DNA from: an uncultured Paenibacillus sp.
GTDB lineage: Bacteria > Bacillota > Bacilli > Paenibacillales > Paenibacillaceae
DNA: 33,498 bases
Assembly: GCA_927443375.1 (NCBI GenBank)
Contig: CAKMKL010000058.1
Location: 1 to 33,498, forward strand
Direction of reading: 5' to 3'
Part shown: positions 1 through 7,252 of the stretch, one piece after another
How the letters are laid out: each line of letters starts with the position of its first letter
How positions within the stretch are numbered: the stretch's first letter is position 1
The notes under the pieces: generated by a model
Seen by the model: only the letters and a program-made list of their open reading frames with translations
Told to the model about the DNA's origin: nothing
Databases searched by the model: none
Made by a program: the position numbers and the translations under genes

Positions 1-85
1 TATCCGAGAATCAAATAAGAATGGGCATTAAGCAGGTCGCGCGCGCAGAAAAAGAATGCAGAAGAATAAATCAGGCCCCCCGAGA

Positions 86-114
86 TTGACAGATATAGAA
101 GAACTGGATATACT
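86..114 (+). promoter_or_regulatory. Sigma-A promoter of the alaS T-box leader
   Basis: TTGACA at 86-91 and TATACT at 109-114 are separated by 17 bp, an almost perfect housekeeping promoter. Transcription would begin near 121, just upstream of the T-box leader. I see nothing else interpretable in positions 1-85. Confidence 0.85.
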
Positions 115-120
115 TGAAAT

Positions 121-407
121 GTTAAAATTTACATCGGAAAAAACGTTGATGAAATAGAGTACGCCGGAGCATGGCTCCCTCAGAGAACGGGTTCCGTTAC
201 GGGATTTATCGTAATGGCTGTGAGAACCCGGAAGACAGACCGGCGGAAAGCTGATTTCGGAGTGCGGGGAAATCCCGCCGGGGGCGCCCGTTAACAGCCG
301 CGACAAGGCGATCGTCTGCAGGTGTCCGTATGTATTCACGGGTCAAGGCGATAACCAGGGTGGTACCGCGATAATAATCGTCCCTGAATTTATTCAGGGG
401 CGTTTTT
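121..407 (+). promoter_or_regulatory. T-box riboswitch (alanine type) controlling alaS
   Basis: The conserved T-box sequence AGGGTGGTACCGCG lies at 357-370 and is followed at once by an intrinsic terminator (379-407), so antitermination on binding uncharged tRNA is the expected mechanism. Further upstream are stem I hallmarks: an AGAGAA bulge sequence near 182, a GGCTGTGAGAACC distal-loop sequence at 216-228, and the triplet GCT (Ala) at 250-252 in the context GAAAGCTGA, which I take as the specifier. The leader directly precedes alanyl-tRNA synthetase, which agrees with an alanine specifier. The T-box motif is certain; the exact specifier codon is inferred, because I did not fold the whole leader. 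Confidence 0.92.
379..407 (+). terminator. T-box-controlled intrinsic terminator upstream of alaS
   Basis: CGTCCCTGAA (379-388) pairs with TTCAGGGGCG (393-402) across a short loop and is followed by TTTTT (403-407). It is mutually exclusive with the antiterminator formed by the adjacent T-box sequence. Confidence 0.9.
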
Positions 408-457
408 GTGTTTTCCGGCATACTTATGCCGCACTAATGATAAGACGGGGGCTGTAC

Positions 458-3094
458 ATGATGAAAGCAAGTGAAATCCGTTCCAAATGGTTGCAGTTTT
501 TTGAGAGCAAAGGCCACAAAATCGAGCCAAGCGCCTCGCTCGTTCCGCACAATGACCCATCGCTGTTATGGATCAATGCCGGGATGGCGCCGCTGAAGGC
601 GTACTTTGACGGACGGGAGATTCCTGAGAATCCCCGCCTGACGAACTCGCAGAAATGTATCCGCACCAATGATATTGAGAATGTCGGCAAGACACGACGC
701 CACCATACGTTCTTCGAGATGCTGGGCAACTTCTCCATCGGTGATTATTTCAAGGAAGAAGCGATCACATGGGCCTGGGAGTTTCTGACCGGCAAGGAAT
801 GGATCGGCTTCGACGGGGACCGCATTTCCGTGACGGTGTACGCCGAGGATGAAGAAGCATTCAAGCTGTGGAATGAAAAGGTTGGCCTGCCTGCTGAGCG
901 CATTATCAAGCTGGGCGATGAGAACTTCTGGGATATCGGCGAAGGCCCTTGCGGTCCTTGCTCGGAAATATTCTATGACCGCGGCGAAGCTTACGGCAGT
1001 GACATGAGTGATCCTGAAATGTATCCGGGCGGCGAGAATGAACGCTGGCTGGAAGTGTGGAACCTCGTATTCTCCCAGTTCAACCATAACAAGGACGGCA
1101 GCTATACGCCGCTTCCTAATAAGAACATTGATACCGGTGCAGGCCTGGAGCGTCTGGCATCCATTCTGCAGGATGTGGACTCCAACTTCGACACCGACCT
1201 GTTCCAGCCGGTAATCCAGAAAACTGCAGACTTAGCCGGAGTGAAATACAAAGACAATCTGGAGCAGGATATCGCACTCAAGGTTATTGCCGACCATATC
1301 CGTACCGTTACCTTTGCGGTTGGTGACGGGGTGCTTCCTTCTAATGAAGGCCGCGGCTATATTATCCGCCGGTTGCTCCGCCGTGCTGTCCGCTACGGCA
1401 AAACCTTAGGACTTGACCGTCCATTCCTGCACGAGCTGACGGAAACTGTCGGCCAAGTGATGGGGGTGTACTACCCGTCCGTTGTGGAGAACCGCGAATA
1501 TATCGCCAAAATCATCCGCACAGAAGAGGAACGTTTCCACGAGACGCTGTCCGACGGACTTGCCATCCTTGGTGAAATTTCGGCCAAAGCTAAAGCTGAC
1601 GGCCTGAGCGTCATTGCCGGCGTAGATGCGTTCAAGCTCTATGACACCTACGGCTTCCCGTTTGACCTGACAGAAGACTTTGCTTCCGAGCAGGGACTTA
1701 CTGTAGACCGCGAAGGCTTCGATGCAGCGATGCAGGAGCAGCGTGACCGGGCCAGAGCAGCCCGCCAGGACAATGCCAGCATGAAAATCCAGGGCGGCGC
1801 CCTTGCCGATCTGACGGTTAAAAGCGAATTTGTTGGATATACTGACGTGGTAACCGAGTCTAAAATACTGGCAATTGTGGTTGACGGCGCACTTGTTGAT
1901 GTCGTCAGCGAAGGCGCTGAATGCCAGGTTGTGCTTGAAGCTACGCCTTTCTATGCAGAGAGCGGCGGCCAGGTCAGCGACACCGGTCTTTTGACTGGCG
2001 GTTCCGTGACTGCTAAGGTCACAGGCCTGTTCAAGGCTCCGCACGGCCAGCATGTTCACCTGGTGACTGTTGAAGCCGGTGACCTGAAGGTCGGCGATAG
2101 CGTCCGGGCAGAGGTAAACCGTGAGCAGCGTGAAGACATTGTGAAGAACCATACCGCAACTCACCTGCTGCACAAAGCGCTTAAGGAAGTACTTGGCGGT
2201 CATGTTAATCAGGCCGGCTCTTTGGTAGAAGGCGCACGCCTACGCTTCGACTTCTCGCATTTCGGCGCGATTACGCCGGAAGAGCTGAGCGACATTGAGC
2301 ACCGGGTAAATGCGCAGATCTGGCGCGGCCTGGATGTGGTTATTGAGAACAAGCCGATTGACGAAGCCAAAGCTATGGGCGCAATGGCTCTCTTCGGCGA
2401 GAAATATGGCAACATCGTCCGTGTCGTACAGGTCGGTGATTATAGCCTTGAGCTGTGCGGCGGTATCCATGTCGGCAACACCTCGCAGATCGGAATCTTC
2501 AAGCTGGTCAGCGAGAGCGGCATCGGCTCCGGCGTACGCCGGATTGAAGCGGTAACTGGACGTTTCGCTTACCAGTTTACAGAAAGCCAGCTGGATCTGC
2601 TGAAGCAATCGGCCGGGCTGCTCAAATCCTCACTGAATGATGTGCCGAAGCGCATAGAAGCTCTTCATGCTACACTTCGTGAAATTTCCCGTGAGAATGA
2701 ATCACTTCAGTCGAAGCTGAGCGCTACCTTTGCTGCTGAGCTGACCGGCAGCGTGAAGACGGTGGGCGGCGGAACACAGCTGCTTGCAGTTGCTGTTCAG
2801 GCAGGCAATATGGATGCCCTGCGGTCCACAGCGGATGAACTGAAAGCCAAGCTTCCGGATGCTGTACTTGTACTGGGCGCAGCGATGGATGATAAGGTTA
2901 ACTTTGTAGTGTCAGTGCCGCAGGAGCTGGTTAAAAAAGGCTTCCATGCCGGCAAGCTGGTCAAAGAAGTTGCAGCAGTATGCGGCGGCGGCGGCGGCGG
3001 ACGGCCGGATATGGCCCAAGCAGGCGGCAAAGACGCTTCCAAGCTGGCAGAGGCTCTCGCCAAAGCCGAGGAGCTAGTTGCCGCCCAGGCTTAA
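458..3094 (+). CDS. alaS: Alanyl-tRNA synthetase
   Basis: Class II aminoacyl-tRNA synthetase that charges tRNA-Ala with alanine in the cytoplasm and has a cis-editing domain that removes mischarged Ser and Gly. The product is about 878 residues, normal for bacterial AlaRS. Visible hallmarks are the N-terminal catalytic core ([14 protein letters not shown]), the editing-domain zinc-site motifs [11 protein letters not shown] and [15 protein letters not shown], and the glycine-rich C-Ala end ([16 protein letters not shown]). The frame is open from ATG 437, but the GGGGG ribosome binding site at about 447-451 fits the paired ATGs at 458 and 461, and MKASEIR is the usual start of the family, so I use 458. 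Expression is under the T-box leader. The poly-glycine tract encoded near 2983-3003 is a conserved part of the protein, not a repeat expansion. Confidence 0.97.
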   Translation: MMKASEIRSKWLQFFESKGHKIEPSASLVPHNDPSLLWINAGMAPLKAYFDGREIPENPRLTNSQKCIRTNDIENVGKTRRHHTFFEMLGNFSIGDYFKEEAITWAWEFLTGKEWIGFDGDRISVTVYAEDEEAFKLWNEKVGLPAERIIKLGDENFWDIGEGPCGPCSEIFYDRGEAYGSDMSDPEMYPGGENERWLEVWNLVFSQFNHNKDGSYTPLPNKNIDTGAGLERLASILQDVDSNFDTDLFQPVIQKTADLAGVKYKDNLEQDIALKVIADHIRTVTFAVGDGVLPSNEGRGYIIRRLLRRAVRYGKTLGLDRPFLHELTETVGQVMGVYYPSVVENREYIAKIIRTEEERFHETLSDGLAILGEISAKAKADGLSVIAGVDAFKLYDTYGFPFDLTEDFASEQGLTVDREGFDAAMQEQRDRARAARQDNASMKIQGGALADLTVKSEFVGYTDVVTESKILAIVVDGALVDVVSEGAECQVVLEATPFYAESGGQVSDTGLLTGGSVTAKVTGLFKAPHGQHVHLVTVEAGDLKVGDSVRAEVNREQREDIVKNHTATHLLHKALKEVLGGHVNQAGSLVEGARLRFDFSHFGAITPEELSDIEHRVNAQIWRGLDVVIENKPIDEAKAMGAMALFGEKYGNIVRVVQVGDYSLELCGGIHVGNTSQIGIFKLVSESGIGSGVRRIEAVTGRFAYQFTESQLDLLKQSAGLLKSSLNDVPKRIEALHATLREISRENESLQSKLSATFAAELTGSVKTVGGGTQLLAVAVQAGNMDALRSTADELKAKLPDAVLVLGAAMDDKVNFVVSVPQELVKKGFHAGKLVKEVAAVCGGGGGGRPDMAQAGGKDASKLAEALAKAEELVAAQA

Positions 3095-3130
3095 TTATAG
3101 AAGGGTACTTCCTGAATGCGCAGCTAAAGC

Positions 3131-3203
3131 TTCAATAAAGCAGGTATGTATAAACAGCCCAGCGGTACTGAGAGCCTCATATCAGTGCCGCTGCTTTATT
3201 GAA
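3131..3203. repeat. Overlapping nested inverted repeats after alaS
   Basis: An outer perfect 13-bp inverted repeat (TTCAATAAAGCAG at 3131-3143 with CTGCTTTATTGAA at 3191-3203) encloses an inner one (AGCGGTACTGA at 3161-3171 with TCAGTGCCGCT at 3182-3192, one G-U pair). The right arms share two bases, so the two helices stack or compete. It lies just after the alaS stop and may end or process the transcript, but there is no clean U tract. Confidence 0.6.
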
Positions 3204-3271
3204 AATAAGACAAGCTATATGTATTTTTGCGAATGTTCGTCTTGGGAGAGGTTCCGCAATAGCTCAAAACC

Positions 3272-3291
3272 CAAAAATATCTATATTTTTG
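3272..3291. repeat. AT-rich perfect palindrome upstream of ireB
   Basis: CAAAAATAT (3272-3280) is inverted as ATATTTTTG (3283-3291) with two central bases. It could be a rho-independent stop for upstream transcription or a protein-binding site. It sits in the 349-bp gap between alaS and ireB, which holds no convincing gene. Confidence 0.4.
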
Positions 3292-3353
3292 TAGATGAAA
3301 TGCCAAAAAAAGCGTTATTTTAGTGGCAGGATTTCCAAGGCGGGGCATGAATA

Positions 3354-3362
3354 TGTTATAGT
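3354..3362 (+). promoter_or_regulatory. Candidate extended -10 promoter of ireB-ruvX
   Basis: TGTTATAGT (3354-3362) is an extended -10 element (TG-N-TATAGT). The matching -35 is poor (TCCAAG at 3334-3339 with 17-bp spacing). The promoter would serve the ireB-ruvX-DUF1292 operon that starts at 3444. Confidence 0.4.
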
Positions 3363-3443
3363 GAAGGCAGCAAGTAAGCTGTACAGCAGCAACTTTGCGA
3401 AGCCGCCCTCTGGGGGTGATTTTGCAGAAGGAAGGTGTCACAG

Positions 3444-3719
3444 ATGGACTCCATGGACAAAACGGTTAAATTCAATGTGAAGGGTGACGAAAAGGAAGCT
3501 TCTTCCCAGGAAATTCTGCTCGCCGTATACGACGCGCTGGTGGAGAAAGAATACCATCCGATCAACCAGATCGTGGGGTATCTTCTATCCGGAGATCCGG
3601 CTTACATTCCGCGCCACAACAATGCGAGAAGTTTGGTCCGGAGAAAAGAACGTGATGAGCTGATCGAGGAACTGGTTCGTTTCTACCTGGCTAATCATCG
3701 GGTGGATCATCCGAAATGA
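3444..3719 (+). CDS. ireB: IreB-family regulatory phosphoprotein (DUF965, YrzL)
   Basis: Small cytoplasmic protein of 91 residues, the usual size for IreB/YrzL. In Enterococcus, IreB is a substrate of the PASTA kinase IreK and affects cephalosporin resistance; the role in this organism is inferred by family. Recognisable parts are the N-terminal MDKTVKFNV, the region [20 protein letters not shown], and the basic segment [17 protein letters not shown]. The frame is also open from GTG 3435, but GAAGGAAGG at 3427-3435 is correctly spaced (8 nt) for ATG 3444; ATG 3453 is a less well placed alternative. The stop overlaps the start of ruvX by ATGA, so the two are translationally coupled, the arrangement known from Bacillus. 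Confidence 0.92.
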   Translation: MDSMDKTVKFNVKGDEKEASSQEILLAVYDALVEKEYHPINQIVGYLLSGDPAYIPRHNNARSLVRRKERDELIEELVRFYLANHRVDHPK

Positions 3720-4132
3720 AGAAGCTGGGTCTGGATTACGGCGACCGTAGAATCGGAGTCGCCACAAGTGATATTTTCGGGTGGACAGCCCAAGCTCTGG
3801 AAACCATTGAACGCCGCGGGAACGGCAATGAGTTCGAACGGATCCGTGAACTGGTCAAGGAGTATGAAATCGGGGAAATTGTGGTTGGTCTGCCGAAGAA
3901 TATGAATGGCTCTGTAGGACCCCGCGGTGAAATCTGTATTGAGTTTGCCGATCAGTTGCGGGAGCAATTCGAAATACCCGTACACCTTTGGGATGAGCGT
4001 CTGACGACAGTATCCGCTGAGCGGGTGTTGATTGAAGGGGACGTCAGCCGGAAGAAACGCAAAGGGATTGTAGACAAAATGGCTGCAGCCCTGATTTTGC
4101 AAAATTTTTTGGATGCTAACAGTAAAAGGTGA
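3716..4132 (+). CDS. ruvX: RuvX/YqgF family pre-16S rRNA nuclease or Holliday junction resolvase-like protein
   Basis: A 138-residue RNase H-fold nuclease of the YqgF/RuvX (YrrK) family, implicated in 5' end processing of 16S rRNA and also named as a putative Holliday junction resolvase. Characteristic segments are [14 protein letters not shown] at the N terminus (first acidic residue of the active site), [27 protein letters not shown], and the C-terminal [14 protein letters not shown] with the final acidic residue. It begins inside the ireB stop codon (ATGA overlap), giving tight coupling. Length and motifs are complete, with no sign of damage. Confidence 0.95.
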   Translation: MKKLGLDYGDRRIGVATSDIFGWTAQALETIERRGNGNEFERIRELVKEYEIGEIVVGLPKNMNGSVGPRGEICIEFADQLREQFEIPVHLWDERLTTVSAERVLIEGDVSRKKRKGIVDKMAAALILQNFLDANSKR

Positions 4133-4147
4133 GGGGTGCGTGCTATT

Positions 4148-4456
4148 ATGACAAACGAGCAGATTGGCCAAGAAGAAGAACCGGAAATTATCTATATTCC
4201 CGATGAGGAAGGTAATGAAGAGGAATTCGAGGTCATCATGAAGTTTGAAGTTGACGGTTCGGATGCAAAGTATATGATGGTGGTTCCGCTTGATTCCGAG
4301 GATGAAGAGAGTGATGAGGTGTATGCGTTCCGCTATGAGGAAGACGGCGACGACCTGCAGCTATTCATGATCGAGAACGATGAAGAGTGGGCGATTGTTG
4401 AAGAAACCTTCAATACTCTGGTAGACGAGCTGGATGGAGGAGCAGAGAATGACTGA
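4148..4456 (+). CDS. yrzB: DUF1292 acidic protein (YrzB family)
   Basis: A small, very acidic 102-residue protein of the DUF1292 family, which is regularly encoded after ruvX in Firmicutes; no biochemical function is known to me. The product starts MTNEQIGQEEEPEIIYIPDE and contains the family core, with FEVIMKFEVDG followed by YMMVVPLD and DEVYAFRYEED. The start is ATG 4148 behind AGGTGAGGGG; an in-frame GTG at 4136 lies inside that ribosome binding site and is rejected. The end overlaps the start of a second DUF1292 gene by 8 nt, so the two are co-translated. Confidence 0.88.
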   Translation: MTNEQIGQEEEPEIIYIPDEEGNEEEFEVIMKFEVDGSDAKYMMVVPLDSEDEESDEVYAFRYEEDGDDLQLFMIENDEEWAIVEETFNTLVDELDGGAEND

Positions 4457-4757
4457 TTTTTCCGCCGAACAAGCGGTATGGACATCGAAGCTCAAGGAAG
4501 TATATGGAGAGACTGTAGAACTGGAAGACGAGCAGGGTAAATCTTCCGTTTACGATATTATTGCCGAGTTTGAGGTTGGCGGCCGCGCGTATGCAGTACT
4601 GGCTGGCTCCGGAAGAGAAGCAGAGCAGGAAATTCTGCGGATCGTGGTTTCACCTAACGGTGTGCCCGAGCTGGAAAGTATCGTTGACGATGAGGAGTGG
4701 GAAGATGTCTCTGAGCTGTACGACGAGCTGACTCTCCCTGCTGACGACAAGGAATAA
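4449..4757 (+). CDS. Second DUF1292 family protein
   Basis: A 102-residue acidic protein with the same core as its upstream neighbour (YDIIAEFEVGGRAYAVL, then EILRIVVSPNG and a DDEEWEDVSELYDEL tail), hence a likely tandem paralogue of the DUF1292 family. It starts at ATG 4449, inside the last codons of the preceding gene, with GGAGGA at 4436-4441 as ribosome binding site; the in-frame ATG at 4434 overlaps that site and is unlikely. A terminator follows at 4798-4826. Function is unknown. Confidence 0.82.
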   Translation: MTDFSAEQAVWTSKLKEVYGETVELEDEQGKSSVYDIIAEFEVGGRAYAVLAGSGREAEQEILRIVVSPNGVPELESIVDDEEWEDVSELYDELTLPADDKE

Positions 4758-4797
4758 GTTTTTTTCACAAATATGCAACATCTATGCTTGGCAAGGA

Positions 4798-4826
4798 AGA
4801 GGGCGGAGTTATTCCGCGCTCTTTTT
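4798..4826 (+). terminator. Terminator after the DUF1292 pair
   Basis: AGAGGGCGGA (4798-4807) pairs with TCCGCGCTCT (4813-4822) with one mismatch, and is followed by TTTTT. It closes the ireB-ruvX-DUF1292 operon before mltG. Confidence 0.75.
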
Positions 4827-4877
4827 GCTTGGTAGGCTGTTAAAATCGTAATCATGAACATTTTGCAAAAATATATG

Positions 4878-4906
4878 TTGAATTTGAGACAATACAATTT
4901 TATACT
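4878..4906 (+). promoter_or_regulatory. Sigma-A promoter of mltG
   Basis: TTGAAT at 4878-4883 and TATACT at 4901-4906 with a 17-bp spacer, 27 bp upstream of the mltG start codon. It makes mltG and probably trhP1 independent of the upstream operon. Confidence 0.7.
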
Positions 4907-4933
4907 TTATAGTCGGAAAGTGAGGAGTGACAT

Positions 4934-5983
4934 TTGAAAGCCGCAATCCGCGCTGTGCTGATCGTAATCCTTTTGCTGGCCTTAGCAGGAGGGGGAGGCG
5001 CATGGTATATCTGGAATGGAATGCAGCCGGTAGAGCCTGCAGGCCCTGCCGTAACGTTTACGATAGAGAAGGGGATGGGCAGTGCGGAAATCGCTGATCT
5101 GCTCGCAGAAAAAGGTATTATCCGTAACGGATTATTTTTTAAAGGATATTTGAAATGGGTCAAGGAAGGCTCAAGCTTCAAAGCAGGTAGATATACTGCA
5201 AGCCCTGGAGATACCTATGACCAGCTGATTGCAAGGCTGAATGCCGGAGATGTGGTTAAGGAAGAAACAGTCGTCTTTACAATTCCTGAAGGATTCACCG
5301 CGAAGCAAGTGGCTGATAAACTGGCAGAGGCATGGAATCAGAAAGCTGAGGCCTTCCTTAAAGTCATAGATTCAGGTACAGGACTTGCTGCAGCAGAACG
5401 GCTGGAGATCCCGGTGAATGCAGAGCTTCGCCATCGGCTTGAGGGATATCTGTTCCCCGAAACGTATGAGCTCGTCAAAGATAGTACGCCCCAGGAGATT
5501 GTCGAAGCGATGCTGGAGCAGCTGGAGAAGAAGCTGGACAGTATTCCTGACTGGAAAACAAAGCTGGATAAGCGCGGTTTGTCCCTGCATGAGCTGCTGA
5601 CAGTCGCTTCACTCGTAGAGCGTGAGGTTGTCGTGGACGAGGAGCGTCCGCTGGTGGCCGGTGTTATTTATAACAGGCTGAACAAAGGGCAGAAGCTCGA
5701 GATTGATGCTACCGTCCAGTATCTGCTGGACAAGCAAAAAGAACGGCTGCTGAACAAGGATCTTAAGGTTGACAGCCCATATAATACGTATAAGAACGCT
5801 GGATTGCCGCCGGGGCCGATTGCCAGCCCGGGTCTTGCTTCCATTCAGGCTGCTCTTGAGCCTAAAGCATCAGAATATTACTTCTATGTAACCAAAAAAG
5901 ATGGTTCCCAGGGTCATCTGTTCGGTAAGACCTATAAGGAACATTTAGCCAATATCCAAAAAAGTGAACAAAGTTCGCCGTAA
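4934..5983 (+). CDS. mltG: Endolytic murein transglycosylase MltG (YceG-like)
   Basis: Membrane-anchored lytic transglycosylase that cleaves nascent peptidoglycan strands within the chain and is thought to set glycan length. The 349-residue product has one N-terminal transmembrane segment (about residues 6-28), a LysM-like region, and the YceG catalytic domain with SLVERE near residue 229, whose first Glu (codon at 5618) matches the catalytic Glu of E. coli MltG. Later family segments are VAGVIYNRLNKGQKLEID, followed by VQYLLD, and SPYNTYKNAGLPPGPI. The start is TTG 4934, spaced 6 nt from AGGAG (4923-4927); no ATG fits. It has its own promoter and lies at the position of B. subtilis yrrL. Confidence 0.94.
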   Translation: MKAAIRAVLIVILLLALAGGGGAWYIWNGMQPVEPAGPAVTFTIEKGMGSAEIADLLAEKGIIRNGLFFKGYLKWVKEGSSFKAGRYTASPGDTYDQLIARLNAGDVVKEETVVFTIPEGFTAKQVADKLAEAWNQKAEAFLKVIDSGTGLAAAERLEIPVNAELRHRLEGYLFPETYELVKDSTPQEIVEAMLEQLEKKLDSIPDWKTKLDKRGLSLHELLTVASLVEREVVVDEERPLVAGVIYNRLNKGQKLEIDATVQYLLDKQKERLLNKDLKVDSPYNTYKNAGLPPGPIASPGLASIQAALEPKASEYYFYVTKKDGSQGHLFGKTYKEHLANIQKSEQSSP

Positions 5984-6040
5984 CCTATTAAAATAGAGTT
6001 TGATGCGGTTTCTTTTACCGCAAGTGCAGGAGGGTACAAC

Positions 6041-6973
6041 ATGATGAACAAACCGGAGCTGCTGGCCACAGCAGCATCCCTGGAAGAAGCGCGCGCGCTG
6101 CTGAATGCCGGTGCGGATGCGCTGCTGATCGGCGATGACCGTTTCGGCATGCGGCTGGCCGGGCATTTTTCGCTGGAGGAAACGGCAGCTGTTATAAAAC
6201 TGGCCCATGGTATGGGCCGGAAAGTCTACGCGGGTCTTGGTGGACTCATGTCCAACCGGCTGCTGGATGAGCTTCCGGCTTACGTGAAAGCTATCGGTGA
6301 GCTTGGGGTTGACGGGATCGAATTCGGCGATCCGGCAGTTCTGGCTGCTGTGAAGTCGGAGGCACCAGGCATGCGGTTGCACTGGAATGCCGAGATGACC
6401 TCAACGAATTACTTTACGGCTAATTATTGGGGCCGCAAAGGCGCTTCGCGGGTTGTTCTGGCCCGTGAGCTGAACATGGACGAAATCACCGAAATGGTGC
6501 CGCTGCTGGAGGTAGAAGCTCAAGTACAGGTGCATGGCATGACGAATATTTATCATTCCAAGCGCGGCCTCGTTGCAAGCTATATGGCCCACCAGGGCCG
6601 TCCGGTAGAGGATGGAAACCTCGGCAAGGAACGCGGCTTATTCCTGATTGAGGCAGAGCGCCGGGATGAGAAATTCCCGATTTATGAGGACATCAATGGT
6701 ACACATATTATGAGCTCCGACGATATTTGTATCCTTGAGGATCTGCATATCCTGCTTGCAGCAGGAGTGCACAGCCTGAAGATTGAAGGTCTGCTGAAAC
6801 CCATTGCCTATAACGTGGCAGTCGTAAAGGCGTACCGTCATGCGGTGGATCTCTATGCCGCGGACCCGCAGGGCTATGCTTTTGACGAGGCATGGATGGA
6901 TGGAATCCGTGCGCTGCAGGACCCTGAGCGTGACCTGTCGTTCGGCTTCTTCTATAAAGAGCAAGTCTATTAA
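6041..6973 (+). CDS. trhP1: U32 family tRNA 5-hydroxyuridine modification protein (TrhP1/YrrN-like)
   Basis: A 310-residue U32 peptidase-family protein. The B. subtilis pair YrrN/YrrO (TrhP1/TrhP2) is needed for 5-hydroxylation of uridine 34 in tRNA, using prephenate; this gene matches the shorter partner. Segments seen include KPELLATAASLEEARALLNAGADAL split as in U32 proteins, HWNAEMTSTN, VQVHGMTNIYHSKRG, and HSLKIEGLLKP. The cysteine cluster that binds iron-sulfur in TrhP2 is missing at the equivalent place (HGMTNIY), as in YrrN. It starts at ATG 6041 behind AGGAGGG (6028-6034). A small hairpin (TGCGGT 6004-6009 with ACCGCA 6017-6022) precedes the ribosome binding site. It follows mltG by only 57 bp, leaving no room for the trmR methyltransferase gene. 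Confidence 0.88.
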   Translation: MMNKPELLATAASLEEARALLNAGADALLIGDDRFGMRLAGHFSLEETAAVIKLAHGMGRKVYAGLGGLMSNRLLDELPAYVKAIGELGVDGIEFGDPAVLAAVKSEAPGMRLHWNAEMTSTNYFTANYWGRKGASRVVLARELNMDEITEMVPLLEVEAQVQVHGMTNIYHSKRGLVASYMAHQGRPVEDGNLGKERGLFLIEAERRDEKFPIYEDINGTHIMSSDDICILEDLHILLAAGVHSLKIEGLLKPIAYNVAVVKAYRHAVDLYAADPQGYAFDEAWMDGIRALQDPERDLSFGFFYKEQVY

Positions 6974-7004
6974 TAAATCTTTTAGGATATAAAATAAGGC
7001 AATG

Positions 7005-7233
7005 ACTCAGCCTTTAAAAATGGTTTGAATAATCAACATTAAGGTGTAGCGGCGGAGGGGAAGTTTGGAACTGTAGGAGCGATAGCGTCCGCCTTTGTCT
7101 CCGGATTTCAACCGCGAAAAGCGGTACAATTCAAGAAATCTGGAGACAACAGCGGCCGGAAGTCCAAGCATTCCCCGCAGCTGCGTCCAACACCTGATGC
7201 AGAGGGTTATTCAAGCTTTTTTAACAGCTGAGT
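7005..7233. repeat. 229-bp imperfect inverted repeat between trhP1 and trhP2 (MITE-like)
   Basis: The ends ACTCAGC (7005-7011) and GCTGAGT (7227-7233) are perfect inverts, and similarity continues inward: the left arm reads TTTGAATAA (7023-7031) against TTATTCAA (7207-7214), and AAGGTGT (7041-7047) against AACACCT (7189-7195). Further in are GGCGGAGGGG/AAGTTTGGA (7051-7068) against AGTCCAAGCATTCCCCGC (7161-7178), and TTGTCTCCGGATTT (7095-7108) against AAATCTGGAGACAA (7136-7149). The tip is CCGC-GAAAA-GCGG (7112-7124). The whole intergenic region can fold as one long hairpin. No reading frame is present. It resembles a non-autonomous miniature element or a structured RNA; no target duplication is obvious. 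Confidence 0.8.
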
Positions 7234-7252
7234 ATATGGAGGGGAGAACATA

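Noticed and set aside
1406..2203. 265-codon minus-strand open frame inside alaS
   Set aside because: It is antisense to a conserved gene, has no ribosome binding site and no recognisable motif; a codon-bias shadow.
2983..3003. GGC trinucleotide run near the end of alaS
   Set aside because: It encodes the conserved glycine stretch of the C-Ala domain, not a repeat expansion.
3078..3323. Small open frame in the alaS-ireB gap
   Set aside because: Crosses the nested inverted repeats, has no ribosome binding site, and its composition is unlike the neighbouring proteins.
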